In this document: piece by piece, positions 1 to 5,629 of the stretch
Layout: every line of letters begins with the position of its first letter
How positions within the stretch are numbered: the first letter of the stretch is position 1
Assembly (NCBI GenBank): GCA_017880985.1
Contig: JADGRK010000123.1
Location: forward strand, 1 to 7,213
Reading direction: 5' to 3'
DNA length: 7,213 nt
From: Rhodoferax sp.
GTDB lineage: Bacteria; Pseudomonadota; Gammaproteobacteria; Burkholderiales; Burkholderiaceae_C
Position numbers and translations under genes: made by a program
Notes under the pieces: generated by a model
Seen by the model: the letters and a program-made list of their open reading frames with translations, nothing else
Database searches by the model: none
What the model was told of the DNA's origin: nothing

Positions 1-241
1 CGGCATAAACCAACGGCCAAGCGGCAAAAATGGCACCGCCACCGGTGATGAACCAGACCTGGTTGCCCTCCCAGTGCGGCCCCACGGTGTTGATCACCAC
101 CCGGCGTTCCAGGTCGCTGCGGCCAACAAACGGCAGCAGCGTGCCGACACCCATGTCGTGGCCGTCCATGATGGCAAAGCCCACCAACAGTACGCCGATC
201 AGCAGCCACCAGATGATCTTGAGGGTTGAGTAGTCAAACAT
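1..241 (-). CDS. cydB: Cytochrome bd quinol oxidase subunit II, N-terminal part (gene continues past the window edge)
   Basis: Subunit II of the cytochrome bd quinol:oxygen oxidoreductase in the inner membrane. It pairs with CydA, which carries the haems. Only the first 80 codons are present. They start at an ATG with a GAGGA Shine-Dalgarno (250-254) that overlaps the cydA stop region, leaving an 11-bp gap and suggesting coupled translation. Hallmarks seen: IWWLLIGVLLVGFAIMDG as first membrane helix, D26-G-H-D29-M-G-V-G, the E45-R-R motif, P55-H-W57-E58-G-N-Q-V-W and the FITGGGAIFAAWP segment. These align residue by residue with E. coli CydB as I recall it. The family's usual Asp at position 58 (E. 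coli numbering) is Glu here, a conservative change. Identification is very secure; completeness cannot be judged because the rest lies outside the window. Confidence 0.97.
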   Translation of the reverse strand, partial: MFDYSTLKIIWWLLIGVLLVGFAIMDGHDMGVGTLLPFVGRSDLERRVVINTVGPHWEGNQVWFITGGGAIFAAWPLVYA

Positions 242-252
242 CGCGTTATTCC

Positions 253-1827
253 TCAGGCCTGTGCTGGTGTTGCGTGAAGCGCTGGCTCACTCTGGTAGCG
301 CCCGGTACCCAGGCTACCCGGACCCATGCGTGCAAACTTGACCATCAGAAACATCTCCACCACCAACAGCACGGTGTAAAAAGCAATGAACCCGGCCAGC
401 GAGCCGTACAGGCTGTTGACGCTGAGCGTTGACACACTCAAGTGCGTGGGCAGGACGCCATATATCGTCCAGGGCTGGCGACCGTACTCCGCCACATACC
501 AACCGAGCTCGCAGGCGATCCAGGGTGCCGGTAACATCCACAGGGCCCACTTGAGCAACCAGGGCTTTTGCATGTTGGCAGATTTAATCGTGTTCCAGAA
601 GGCCAGGCCAAATAGCGCCAGCATCGCAAAGGCCAGACCCACCATGATGCGAAAGGCCCAGAACATCGGTGTCACACGCGGCACGGTGTCGTTCACGGCG
701 AGCTCGATGATCTCGGGCGTGGCCTGATTCACGTCAGCCACATATTTCTTGAGCAGCAGGCCAAAGCCGAGATCCGCTTTGTGGCCTTCAAACATCTGTT
801 TGGCGCTACTGTCATCCCGGTTGGCGCGCAGCGCTTCGAGCGCCTTCACTGCCACAATGCCGCGCACGATGCGCTCGCGATTTTTGGCCTTGATCTGGTG
901 GATGCCCGGGATTTGCTTGGTCAAGGACCGCGTCCCGATCAGGCCCATCACCCATGGAATCTCAATTTCCCAGTCATTCTTTTGCGCCGCTTCGTTGATG
1001 CTGGCCAGCATCGTGAGTCCGGCTGGCGCCGGCTTGGTCTCCCACATCGCCTCCATCGCCGCCAGCTTGGTCTGTTGGGATTCCCCCACCGTGTAGCCGG
1101 ATTCGTCGCCCAGCACGATCACGCTCAACGCTGAGGCCAGACCAAAAGCGGCAGCCACGCGAAAGCTGCGCTTGGCAAATTCAACGTCGCGTTTCTTTAG
1201 CAGGTACCAACTGGAGATGGATAACACAAACATGGCACCGGTTACGTAGCCCGCCGACACGGTGTGCACAAACTTGGCCTGTGCGTCCGGATTGAACAGC
1301 ACGGTCCAGAAGTCCGCCATTTCCATGCGCATGGTCTGGTAGTTGAACTGGGCGCCAACCGGGGCTTGCATCCAGCCGTTGGCAATCAGAATCCACAGTG
1401 CACTCAGGTTGGAGCCAATGGCCAACAGCAGTGTCACCAGCAAATGCTGGTTTTTGGACAATCGTTCCCAGCCAAAGAAGAACAGCCCGATCATGGTCGA
1501 TTCGAGGAAGAAGGCCATCAACCCCTCAATCGCCAGCGGCGCACCAAAGATGTCGCCCACGTAATGTGAGTAGTAGGCCCAATTGGTGCCAAACTGAAAC
1601 TCCAGTGTGATACCGGTGGTCACGCCCAGGGCAAAGTTGATGCCGAACAGGTTGCCCCAAAAGCGCGTCATGTCCTTCCAGACCACGTTGCCGGTCATCA
1701 CATAGACGCTCTCCATGATGACTAGCAGCCAGACCATGCCAATGGTGAGCGGCACAAAGAGGAAATGGTAGAGGGCGGTAACCGCAAATTGCAGGCGTGA
1801 CAGATCGACCAGTTGTACAGAGATCAA
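253..1827 (-). CDS. cydA: Cytochrome bd quinol oxidase subunit I, long-Q-loop type
   Basis: Catalytic, haem-bearing subunit of cytochrome bd. It oxidises quinol on the periplasmic side and reduces O2 to water without pumping protons, with high oxygen affinity. The 524 residues compare with about 522 in E. coli, and every key residue is offset by +2: H21 (b595 ligand), H188 and M395 (b558 ligands), E101 and E109 in the I-E-G-L-M-A-F-F-L-E-S-T helix, K254 and E259 of the quinol (Q) loop, R393, E447 and the GRQPW motif (449-453). The stretch from about 240 to 385 is the long, E. coli-type Q-loop with insertion. The start is TTG at 1827: homology begins there, an AAGGAG site lies 7 bases upstream, and no ATG occurs before M31. 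The TTG overlaps the cydP TGA (shared TTGA), which implies translational coupling. cydB follows after 11 bp. Confidence 0.98.
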   Translation of the reverse strand: MISVQLVDLSRLQFAVTALYHFLFVPLTIGMVWLLVIMESVYVMTGNVVWKDMTRFWGNLFGINFALGVTTGITLEFQFGTNWAYYSHYVGDIFGAPLAIEGLMAFFLESTMIGLFFFGWERLSKNQHLLVTLLLAIGSNLSALWILIANGWMQAPVGAQFNYQTMRMEMADFWTVLFNPDAQAKFVHTVSAGYVTGAMFVLSISSWYLLKKRDVEFAKRSFRVAAAFGLASALSVIVLGDESGYTVGESQQTKLAAMEAMWETKPAPAGLTMLASINEAAQKNDWEIEIPWVMGLIGTRSLTKQIPGIHQIKAKNRERIVRGIVAVKALEALRANRDDSSAKQMFEGHKADLGFGLLLKKYVADVNQATPEIIELAVNDTVPRVTPMFWAFRIMVGLAFAMLALFGLAFWNTIKSANMQKPWLLKWALWMLPAPWIACELGWYVAEYGRQPWTIYGVLPTHLSVSTLSVNSLYGSLAGFIAFYTVLLVVEMFLMVKFARMGPGSLGTGRYQSEPALHATPAQA

Positions 1828-2006
1828 GGTTTTGCTCCTTCGGCCGGTGTTGCAATGGGTTGTAGAAACTGTGCGGCAACGCGATCCGCATCAAGCGTCA
1901 CCCGTTGTTCGCGCACAAAACCCCACCACAATGCGAGCAGCACGGCGAGCTTGAGCACCAGCACCACGGCCAGCTTCTTTGTCAGGGTTTTCTCGATCGG
2001 TTTCAT
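1824..2006 (-). CDS. cydP: Small single-helix cytochrome bd-associated protein (CydP family)
   Basis: A 60-residue protein with a basic N-terminus (K2, K6, K10, K11), one membrane helix from about residue 12 to 30 ending in LWWGF, and a short polar tail containing REQRVTLDADRVA. Size, layout and position directly upstream of cydA fit the family annotated as cytochrome oxidase putative small subunit CydP. It probably sits beside CydA, as CydX does in E. coli, but this role is inferred. The stop overlaps the cydA TTG start by four bases. The ATG at 2006 has no clear Shine-Dalgarno; the predicted sigma-54 transcript would have a leader of only about 19 bases. A coding origin is supported by the overlap with cydA and the membrane-protein composition. 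Confidence 0.88.
   Translation of the reverse strand: MKPIEKTLTKKLAVVLVLKLAVLLALWWGFVREQRVTLDADRVAAQFLQPIATPAEGAKP
1835..1840 (-). promoter_or_regulatory. Ribosome binding site fixing the cydA TTG start
   Basis: AAGGAG on the minus strand, 7 bases before the TTG at 1827 and inside the last codons of cydP. It supports a TTG start for cydA. The homologous N-terminus (ISVQLVDLSRLQFAVTALYH) begins exactly there. Confidence 0.85.
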
Positions 2007-2033
2007 GACAGGAACTGTGCTTATATCTTCTGT

Positions 2034-2045
2034 GGTTCAAGAACC
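2034..2045. promoter_or_regulatory. Imperfect palindrome overlapping the -12 region
   Basis: GGTTC-AA-GAACC, two 5-base arms around two bases. It lies between the -24 and -12 elements of the predicted cydP promoter. It could be a repressor site that blocks the promoter, or simply chance. It also means the TTGAA of the -12 box could be conserved for another reason. Confidence 0.25.
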
Positions 2046-2051
2046 GTGCCA
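2036..2051 (-). promoter_or_regulatory. Putative sigma-54 (-24/-12) promoter of cydPAB
   Basis: Reading the minus strand, the sequence is TGGCACG-GTTC-TTGAA. Against the textbook RpoN consensus TGGCACG-N4-TTGCW it matches 7 of 7 positions in the -24 block and 4 of 5 in the -12 block; the one miss is A for C in the -12 GC pair. If A2037 is -12, transcription would start near 2025 and leave a leader of about 19 bases before the cydP ATG. No comparable sigma-70 promoter was found on this strand: a TATAAG at about 2023-2018 lacks a -35. A sigma-54 activator gene lies divergently next door. The -12 mismatch is the main reason for doubt. Confidence 0.62.
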
Positions 2052-2055
2052 GGAT

Positions 2056-2069
2056 TTGATGTTCACAAA
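2056..2069. promoter_or_regulatory. Weak FNR/Anr-like half-conserved site upstream of cydP
   Basis: TTGAT-GTTC-ACAAA compared with the FNR consensus TTGAT-N4-ATCAA: one half site is perfect, the other 3 of 5. It lies just upstream of the -24 box, at about -32 to -44 from the predicted start. FNR-family control of cyd genes is known in other proteobacteria, but the match here is modest. The TTGAT half could also belong to a degenerate IHF site. Confidence 0.25.
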
Positions 2070-2104
2070 AGCCATTCAGTTTCAATGGACTACGAAGCGC
2101 AAAT

Positions 2105-2120
2105 AGGCTGGCCAGTGCCT
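2105..2120. promoter_or_regulatory. Possible second, degenerate activator site
   Basis: AGGC-N8-GCCT with the inner 8-base palindrome CTGGCCAG. Its centre is about 41-42 bp, roughly four helical turns, from the centre of the perfect repeat at 2146-2162. It shares the GGC...GCC half-site core with that repeat but has one extra base of spacing. Paired sites are usual for sigma-54 activators; the assignment is tentative. Confidence 0.22.
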
Positions 2121-2145
2121 TTTTGCGACAACTTGACTGTCATTA

Positions 2146-2162
2146 TTGGCATGGTGTGCCAA
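2146..2162. promoter_or_regulatory. Perfect inverted repeat TTGGCA-N5-TGCCAA, candidate upstream activating site
   Basis: Two perfect 6-base arms around TGGTG. It lies about 121-137 bp upstream of the predicted sigma-54 start of cydP, within the normal range for an enhancer bound by a sigma-54 activator. It also covers a -35-like TTGGCA for the divergent regulator gene, so the bound protein could repress its own gene while activating cydPAB. The dyad is directly visible; the binding partner is inferred from position. Confidence 0.5.
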
Positions 2163-2176
2163 ACCCGTCATATACT
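2146..2176 (+). promoter_or_regulatory. Sigma-70-like promoter for the divergent regulator
   Basis: TTGGCA (2146-2151, 5 of 6 to TTGACA) and TATACT (2171-2176, 5 of 6 to TATAAT), separated by 19 bp, which is longer than ideal. It would start transcription near 2183, just ahead of the GAGGAG ribosome site. The -35 coincides with the left arm of the inverted repeat. Confidence 0.4.
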
Positions 2177-2188
2177 GGCGCAACTTCC

Positions 2189-2194
2189 GAGGAG
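2189..2194 (+). promoter_or_regulatory. Ribosome binding site selecting the GTG start of the regulator
   Basis: GAGGAG, 5 bases before the GTG at 2200. The same frame is open back to a TTG at 2146, but that start lies in the promoter dyad and has no ribosome site. GTG 2200 is therefore preferred. Confidence 0.8.
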
Positions 2195-2199
2195 CGCCC

Positions 2200-3552
2200 G
2201 TGAAACCTTTGCCAGAGCTGATGTCGTTTCTGGAAGGCGTGGACGAACCACACATCCTGTTTGACACGCAGTACCGCATCCTGGCGGCCAATGCAGCTTA
2301 TTGCCGGCAGTTTAGTCCCGAGCGCAGCGTCGTGGGGCGCTTCTGCTACGACGTCTTACATCGTTTTACCGTGCCCTGTGATCAGGCGGGCGAGTCGTGT
2401 CCTCTGGCGAAGTCCCGAGAATCACAGCAACGTGAACGCGTGCTGCACCTGCACCACACACCCAGGGGTGAGGAATACATCAACATTGAATTGACTCCGT
2501 TGCTCAACAGCGACGGCAAACAGGCTTTTTTTATTGAAAAAATGGAGCCCCTGCGGGGTGCTGATGGTCCATCGTCAGCGCACGGTCTGATCGGTCGTGC
2601 GCCCGCCTTCCAGCACATGCTGGGGCTAGTCGCCCGCGTGGCACCGTCGCAGGCGACCGTGCTGCTGCTCGGCGAATCAGGCACCGGCAAAGAACTGGTA
2701 GCCCATGCCGTGCACGAAGCCAGCCCTCGCGGCCAGCGTGCACTGGTGGCGGTGGACTGCTCAAGCTTGCCAGAGAACTTATTTGAGTCAGAGTTATTCG
2801 GTCATGAACGCGGTGCCTTCACGGGCGCCAACGCCGCGCGCGGTGGGCTGGTGGAGGCGGCCAGTGGCGGCACTTTGTTCCTGGATGAGGTGGGTAATAT
2901 TGCCCTGACAATGCAAGTCAAACTGCTGCGTTTGCTGGAAACCGGCACTTACCGCCGTGTCGGCAGCACTGAATTGCGGCACGCCGATATTCGTGTCGTC
3001 TCAGCCACTCACCGTGATCTGGACCGCATGGTTTCCGAGGGTACTTTCAGGGAAGACCTGTACTATCGCCTGAGCGCCTTTCCGATTCACTTGCCTGCCT
3101 TGCGCGAGCATCGGGAAGACATTGAATTGCTGGTCACCGCCTTGCTGGGGCGTATCGCGCCTCAGCGCCAACTGCTGATTGGCGAGCCTGCCTTGGGTCT
3201 GCTCCAGGGACAACCTTTCCCCGGCAATGTCAGGGAATTGCGCAACCTGCTGGAGCGCGCAGCGCTGCTGTGTGATGGCAACACACTGGAGTCCCGGCAT
3301 GTACAACAAGCGCTGCTGTCGGGACGACGTCCAGCGCTGGAGCAACCTGCCAGTCGAGGCGTGCTTGCAGCCGAGGCCCTGAACCACACTGTCACGCCAG
3401 CGCCTGGTGCGCTCAAAACTATTGAGCGGGCTGCGTTGCAGCAGATGGTGGCCGGGCATCAGGGCAGTCGATCCACACTGGCGCAAAAATTGGGCATCAG
3501 TGAGCGCTCGCTCTACCGCAAGCTCAACGCATTGAACAAGACACAAACTTGA
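2200..3552 (+). CDS. PAS-domain sigma-54 enhancer-binding transcription activator, divergent from cydPAB
   Basis: A 450-residue regulator of the NtrC/NifA type. Domains in order: a PAS sensor at about 5-115; a linker; an AAA+ sigma-54 activation domain at about 128-350; and a Fis-type HTH at about 408-446. The AAA+ domain shows Walker A GESGTGKE (158-165), the sigma-54 contact loop GAFTGA (205-210), Walker B GGTLFLDE (223-230) and F283-R-E-D-L-Y-Y-R290-L. The HTH contains LAQKLGISERSLYRKLNAL. All catalytic motifs look intact. There is no receiver domain, so it should sense a ligand or redox state directly through the PAS domain. That domain carries C49-x4-H54-x5-C60-x6-C67-P, which could hold a metal or respond to thiol oxidation; a further Cys is at 35. 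The start is GTG with GAGGAG 5 bases upstream. The divergent cydPAB operon has a sigma-54-like promoter and is its probable target; this is inferred from context. Confidence 0.93.
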   Translation: MKPLPELMSFLEGVDEPHILFDTQYRILAANAAYCRQFSPERSVVGRFCYDVLHRFTVPCDQAGESCPLAKSRESQQRERVLHLHHTPRGEEYINIELTPLLNSDGKQAFFIEKMEPLRGADGPSSAHGLIGRAPAFQHMLGLVARVAPSQATVLLLGESGTGKELVAHAVHEASPRGQRALVAVDCSSLPENLFESELFGHERGAFTGANAARGGLVEAASGGTLFLDEVGNIALTMQVKLLRLLETGTYRRVGSTELRHADIRVVSATHRDLDRMVSEGTFREDLYYRLSAFPIHLPALREHREDIELLVTALLGRIAPQRQLLIGEPALGLLQGQPFPGNVRELRNLLERAALLCDGNTLESRHVQQALLSGRRPALEQPASRGVLAAEALNHTVTPAPGALKTIERAALQQMVAGHQGSRSTLAQKLGISERSLYRKLNALNKTQT

Positions 3553-3696
3553 ACCGTCGTTTCTATTGGCCATAAATATCTTCGTCGTGGGGGCGAACCG
3601 AAGCCTCGATCTGAAACGGCGACCAGCAATGAAATTGAGCTGTTGGCAAACGGACCATCGGTCTCATCCGCTATCTGAAAAACCCCGTCCTGGTTT

Positions 3697-3743
3697 TCGA
3701 ATACAATGCCATGTATAAGCATATACTAATATATCGTATTCGA
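3697..3743. repeat. 8-base inverted repeat flanking the rhodanese promoter region
   Basis: TCGAATAC at 3697-3704 and its exact reverse complement GTATTCGA at 3736-3743, separated by 31 bp of very AT-rich DNA. The right arm touches the ribosome site of the rhodanese gene. It may be a pair of operator half-sites that loop, or a structure in the leader. The function is unknown. Confidence 0.45.
3721..3734. promoter_or_regulatory. AT-rich palindrome and -10-like element before the rhodanese gene
   Basis: ATATA-CTAA-TATAT, 5-base arms, in an AT-rich island unlike its GC-rich surroundings. It includes TATACT (3722-3727), a good -10 box that lacks a clear -35, which fits an activator-dependent or repressed promoter. 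ArsR-family repressors often use such AT-rich dyads, and one is encoded at 5889-6233; the link is only a guess. Confidence 0.35.
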
Positions 3744-3755
3744 GAAGGATTTGCG

Positions 3756-4166
3756 ATGATCAAACAAGCTATTGCTAGCGCCCTGCTTTGTCTTTGTGCA
3801 CTCGGCGCGGCTGCAAAAGTAATCAACATCGATAGCACAGAACTGGCGCGCCTGGCCGCCAGTGGCGTGACGGTGATCGACATACGGACTGCGCCCGAAT
3901 GGCAGGCAACCGGGGTCATCGCTGGCAGCAAGTTACTCACCTTCGTTGATGAAAAAGGTCGTATCGACCCGGCCGCCTGGCTTGAAAAAGTGAAGTCAGT
4001 TGCCAAGCCGGATCAGCCCGTGATTTTGATCTGCCGCAGCGGCAACCGCTCAATTGCGGCAACCCAGTTACTCTCTGAACAGGCGGCTTACAAAACCGTG
4101 TACAACGCCAACGGCGGTATGAATGCCTGGGTCAAAGAGGGCCGGCTGATCACCCATTCAAATTAA
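3756..4166 (+). CDS. Exported single-domain rhodanese (sulfurtransferase)
   Basis: A 136-residue rhodanese-like protein. Residues 1-20 form a signal peptide (basic K3, then a hydrophobic core with two Cys, ending LGAAA), so it should act in the periplasm. The rhodanese fold follows: VTVIDIRTAPEW at 38-49 (CH2A-like motif), the active-site loop C93-R-S-G-N-R-S99, and NGGMNAW at 119-125. A loop beginning with Cys and six residues long is typical of active sulfurtransferases, which pass sulfane sulfur from thiosulfate or persulfides to a thiol or cyanide. The ATG at 3756 was chosen over an upstream ATG at 3711 because GAGAAGGA lies at 3742-3749 and the signal peptide then begins properly. The mlaC-like gene starts 12 bp downstream, probably in the same transcript. 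The natural acceptor is unknown. Confidence 0.9.
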   Translation: MIKQAIASALLCLCALGAAAKVINIDSTELARLAASGVTVIDIRTAPEWQATGVIAGSKLLTFVDEKGRIDPAAWLEKVKSVAKPDQPVILICRSGNRSIAATQLLSEQAAYKTVYNANGGMNAWVKEGRLITHSN

Positions 4167-4178
4167 AGTAGCCAAACC

Positions 4179-4817
4179 ATGAGCCTTCGCCCCCTGACAC
4201 GCTTCTTCGCCGTCCTGCTAATGAGTACCTCCGCTCTCCTGGCCTTGCCGGTGCATGCTATAGATGAAACGGCAGATGCCTTGATTAGCCGTCTGTCGGC
4301 CGAGGTGCTCAGCAGCATCCAGACGCATCCAACGATGCAGAGTGGCGATGTCGCCAGCGTCATCGCCCTGGTCGATGCCAAGATCATGCCGAACATGGAT
4401 TTCAAACGCATGACCGCCTCTGCGGTAGGCCCGACTTGGCGGCAGACCACCCCCGAGCAGCAGCAACGCCTGCAGCAGGAATTCAAGACGCTGTTGGTGC
4501 GCACGTATGCCGGGGCCGTATCGCACGCAAGCAATTTGAAAATTGTGGTCAAACCGTTGCGCGCCTCGCCACAAGATCTGGAGGCATTGGTTCGTACCGA
4601 AATCAAAGGTCATGGCGACCCTGTGCAACTCGACTATCGGCTGGAGAAGAGCGGTGATGCCGGTGCCCATTGGAAAATTTACAACCTCAACGTGATGGGT
4701 GTTTGGTTGGTGGAAACCTATCGCAGTCAATTTGCACAGGAAATCAATATCAAGGGCATTGACGGTTTGATTGAGACATTGACAGACCGCAATAAGGCCA
4801 ACGCCAGGAAGGGATAA
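4179..4817 (+). CDS. MlaC/Ttg2D-type periplasmic phospholipid-binding protein (orphan)
   Basis: A 212-residue protein of the MlaC/toluene-tolerance Ttg2D family, which carries phospholipid between the outer-membrane MlaA complex and the inner-membrane MlaFEDB transporter. The signal peptide spans 1-27, with cleavage expected after VHA. The body shows the family signs: I69-M-P-N-M-D-F-K-R-M, G84-P-T-W-R, F102-K-T-L-L-V-R-T-Y-A-G, V138-R-T-E-I, then V149-Q-L-D-Y-R-L, W165-K-I-Y-N-L-N-V-M-G-V-W-L-V and Y181-R-S-Q-F. The length is normal. It starts 12 bp after the rhodanese stop with only a weak ribosome site, suggesting coupling. No mlaA, B, D, E or F lies in the window, so either the partners are elsewhere or this copy has another cargo. 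The exact symbol is left blank for that reason. Confidence 0.9.
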   Translation: MSLRPLTRFFAVLLMSTSALLALPVHAIDETADALISRLSAEVLSSIQTHPTMQSGDVASVIALVDAKIMPNMDFKRMTASAVGPTWRQTTPEQQQRLQQEFKTLLVRTYAGAVSHASNLKIVVKPLRASPQDLEALVRTEIKGHGDPVQLDYRLEKSGDAGAHWKIYNLNVMGVWLVETYRSQFAQEINIKGIDGLIETLTDRNKANARKG

Positions 4818-4865
4818 TGTGTATGCTTCGTTCAGGCACTTGAATACCTTATTTCGAAAGACTTG

Positions 4866-5567
4866 ATGAGTACATTACAGATAAGCGACGAATTGGACTT
4901 GTTGCAATCGCTGGTCGATCTGGACCAACACCCGCGGGTCATCGAGTTGGGTTGTGGTGCCGCAGAGTTGTCACGCAAGCTGCTTGCCCGATGCTCAGGC
5001 TGCGACATAACAGCGCTGGAAGTGGACGAGCGCCAGCACGCAAAAAACCTGCTCAACCAAATGCCGCGTCTGCAATTCGTGCAAGCAGGCGCACAGTCAA
5101 TCCCGTTTTTGGCGGAAGAATTCGACCTGGCGCTGATGCTGAAGTCATTGCACCATGTTCCATTGGATCAACTGGGTCAAGCATTGTCAGAAGTGCATCG
5201 CATACTGCGACCCAACGGACTGCTTTATGTTTCAGAGCCGGTGTTTGCTGGCGCGCTCAACGAGGTGATGCGCTTGTTCAATGATGAGGAGCAAGTGCGT
5301 GCCGCTGCACTGCGCACACTAAAGGCAGCCGTGTTCTCGGGCGCCTGGGAGCAGGTCAGCGAGACCCTATTTGAAATGCCCGTGCACTACCGCAACTTTG
5401 CAGAGTTCGAACAACGCATGATCGGCGTTACTTATGTCACTCATCGTCTTGATGCCACTACCTTACAAGCGGTGCGTGCACGCTTTGAACCGCACATGAC
5501 CTCAGATGGCGCACACTTTGTGCGACCCATGCGCGTGAACTTGCTACGCAAAGTTAGAACACCATGA
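4866..5567 (+). CDS. Class I SAM-dependent methyltransferase, substrate unknown
   Basis: A 233-residue cytoplasmic protein with a Rossmann-type methyltransferase core: motif I VIELGCGAA (25-33), the acidic end of strand 2 at A50-L-E52-V-D, the region after strand 4 with L92-K-S-L-H-H-V-P, and H111-R-I-L-R-P-N-G-L-L-Y-V-S-E-P. The closest general type is the Methyltransf_11/UbiE-like group. The C-terminal third (about 126-233) is family-specific and was not recognised; it probably shapes the substrate site. The ATG at 4866 is preferred to a TTG three bases earlier. The ribosome site (GAAAGA, 4856-4861) is weak. It follows the mlaC-like gene after 48 bp. Its TGA overlaps an ATG that opens the stub at 5564, an arrangement usual inside operons. 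Confidence 0.85.
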   Translation: MSTLQISDELDLLQSLVDLDQHPRVIELGCGAAELSRKLLARCSGCDITALEVDERQHAKNLLNQMPRLQFVQAGAQSIPFLAEEFDLALMLKSLHHVPLDQLGQALSEVHRILRPNGLLYVSEPVFAGALNEVMRLFNDEEQVRAAALRTLKAAVFSGAWEQVSETLFEMPVHYRNFAEFEQRMIGVTYVTHRLDATTLQAVRARFEPHMTSDGAHFVRPMRVNLLRKVRTP

Positions 5568-5629
5568 GTGCAATCACCCTGGAGTCCACGCTGACCTGCC
5601 CAGAGTGCGGTTTTGTGAGGTCACTCTGA
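5564..5629 (+). pseudogene. Truncated stub of a GDCCVxC-type (seleno)protein gene
   Basis: The ATG overlaps the methyltransferase TGA (ATGA) and opens 21 codons: MSAITLESTL followed by TCPECGF and VRSL, then TGA. Recalled members of the family annotated as GDCCVxC domain-containing (seleno)protein begin with the same pattern (TLES, then TCPxCG), continue with a MPTDACQ-like segment and end with GDCCVFCSYG. Here everything after the first CPxC is gone: no GDCC motif occurs downstream in any plus frame before the DUF2798 region. The most likely cause is a deletion that fused the 5' end to the start of the next gene. Alternatives are an independent small peptide or a translational-coupling leader. 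The similarity judgement is from memory. Confidence 0.5.

Noticed and set aside
749..1610. Several plus-strand open frames of 70-117 codons inside cydA
   Set aside because: They are shadows of the GC-rich cydA codons; they have no recognisable domains and the minus-strand frame is unambiguous.
2133..2176. TTGACT (2133-2138) paired with TATACT (2171-2176) as a sigma-70 promoter
   Set aside because: The spacer would be 32 bp, far too long.
2146..2199. An N-terminal extension of the regulator from TTG 2146
   Set aside because: It would place the start inside the promoter dyad and has no ribosome site; GTG 2200 has GAGGAG at correct spacing.
3513..3722. A 69-codon minus-strand frame across the gap between the regulator and the rhodanese gene
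   Set aside because: It runs into the antisense of the regulator's 3' end, has no ribosome site and resembles no family I know. It could be a remnant, but nothing supports a gene.
3711..3755. An upstream ATG start for the rhodanese
   Set aside because: It would bury the signal peptide behind 15 residues and overlaps the AT-rich promoter; ATG 3756 has a clear ribosome site.
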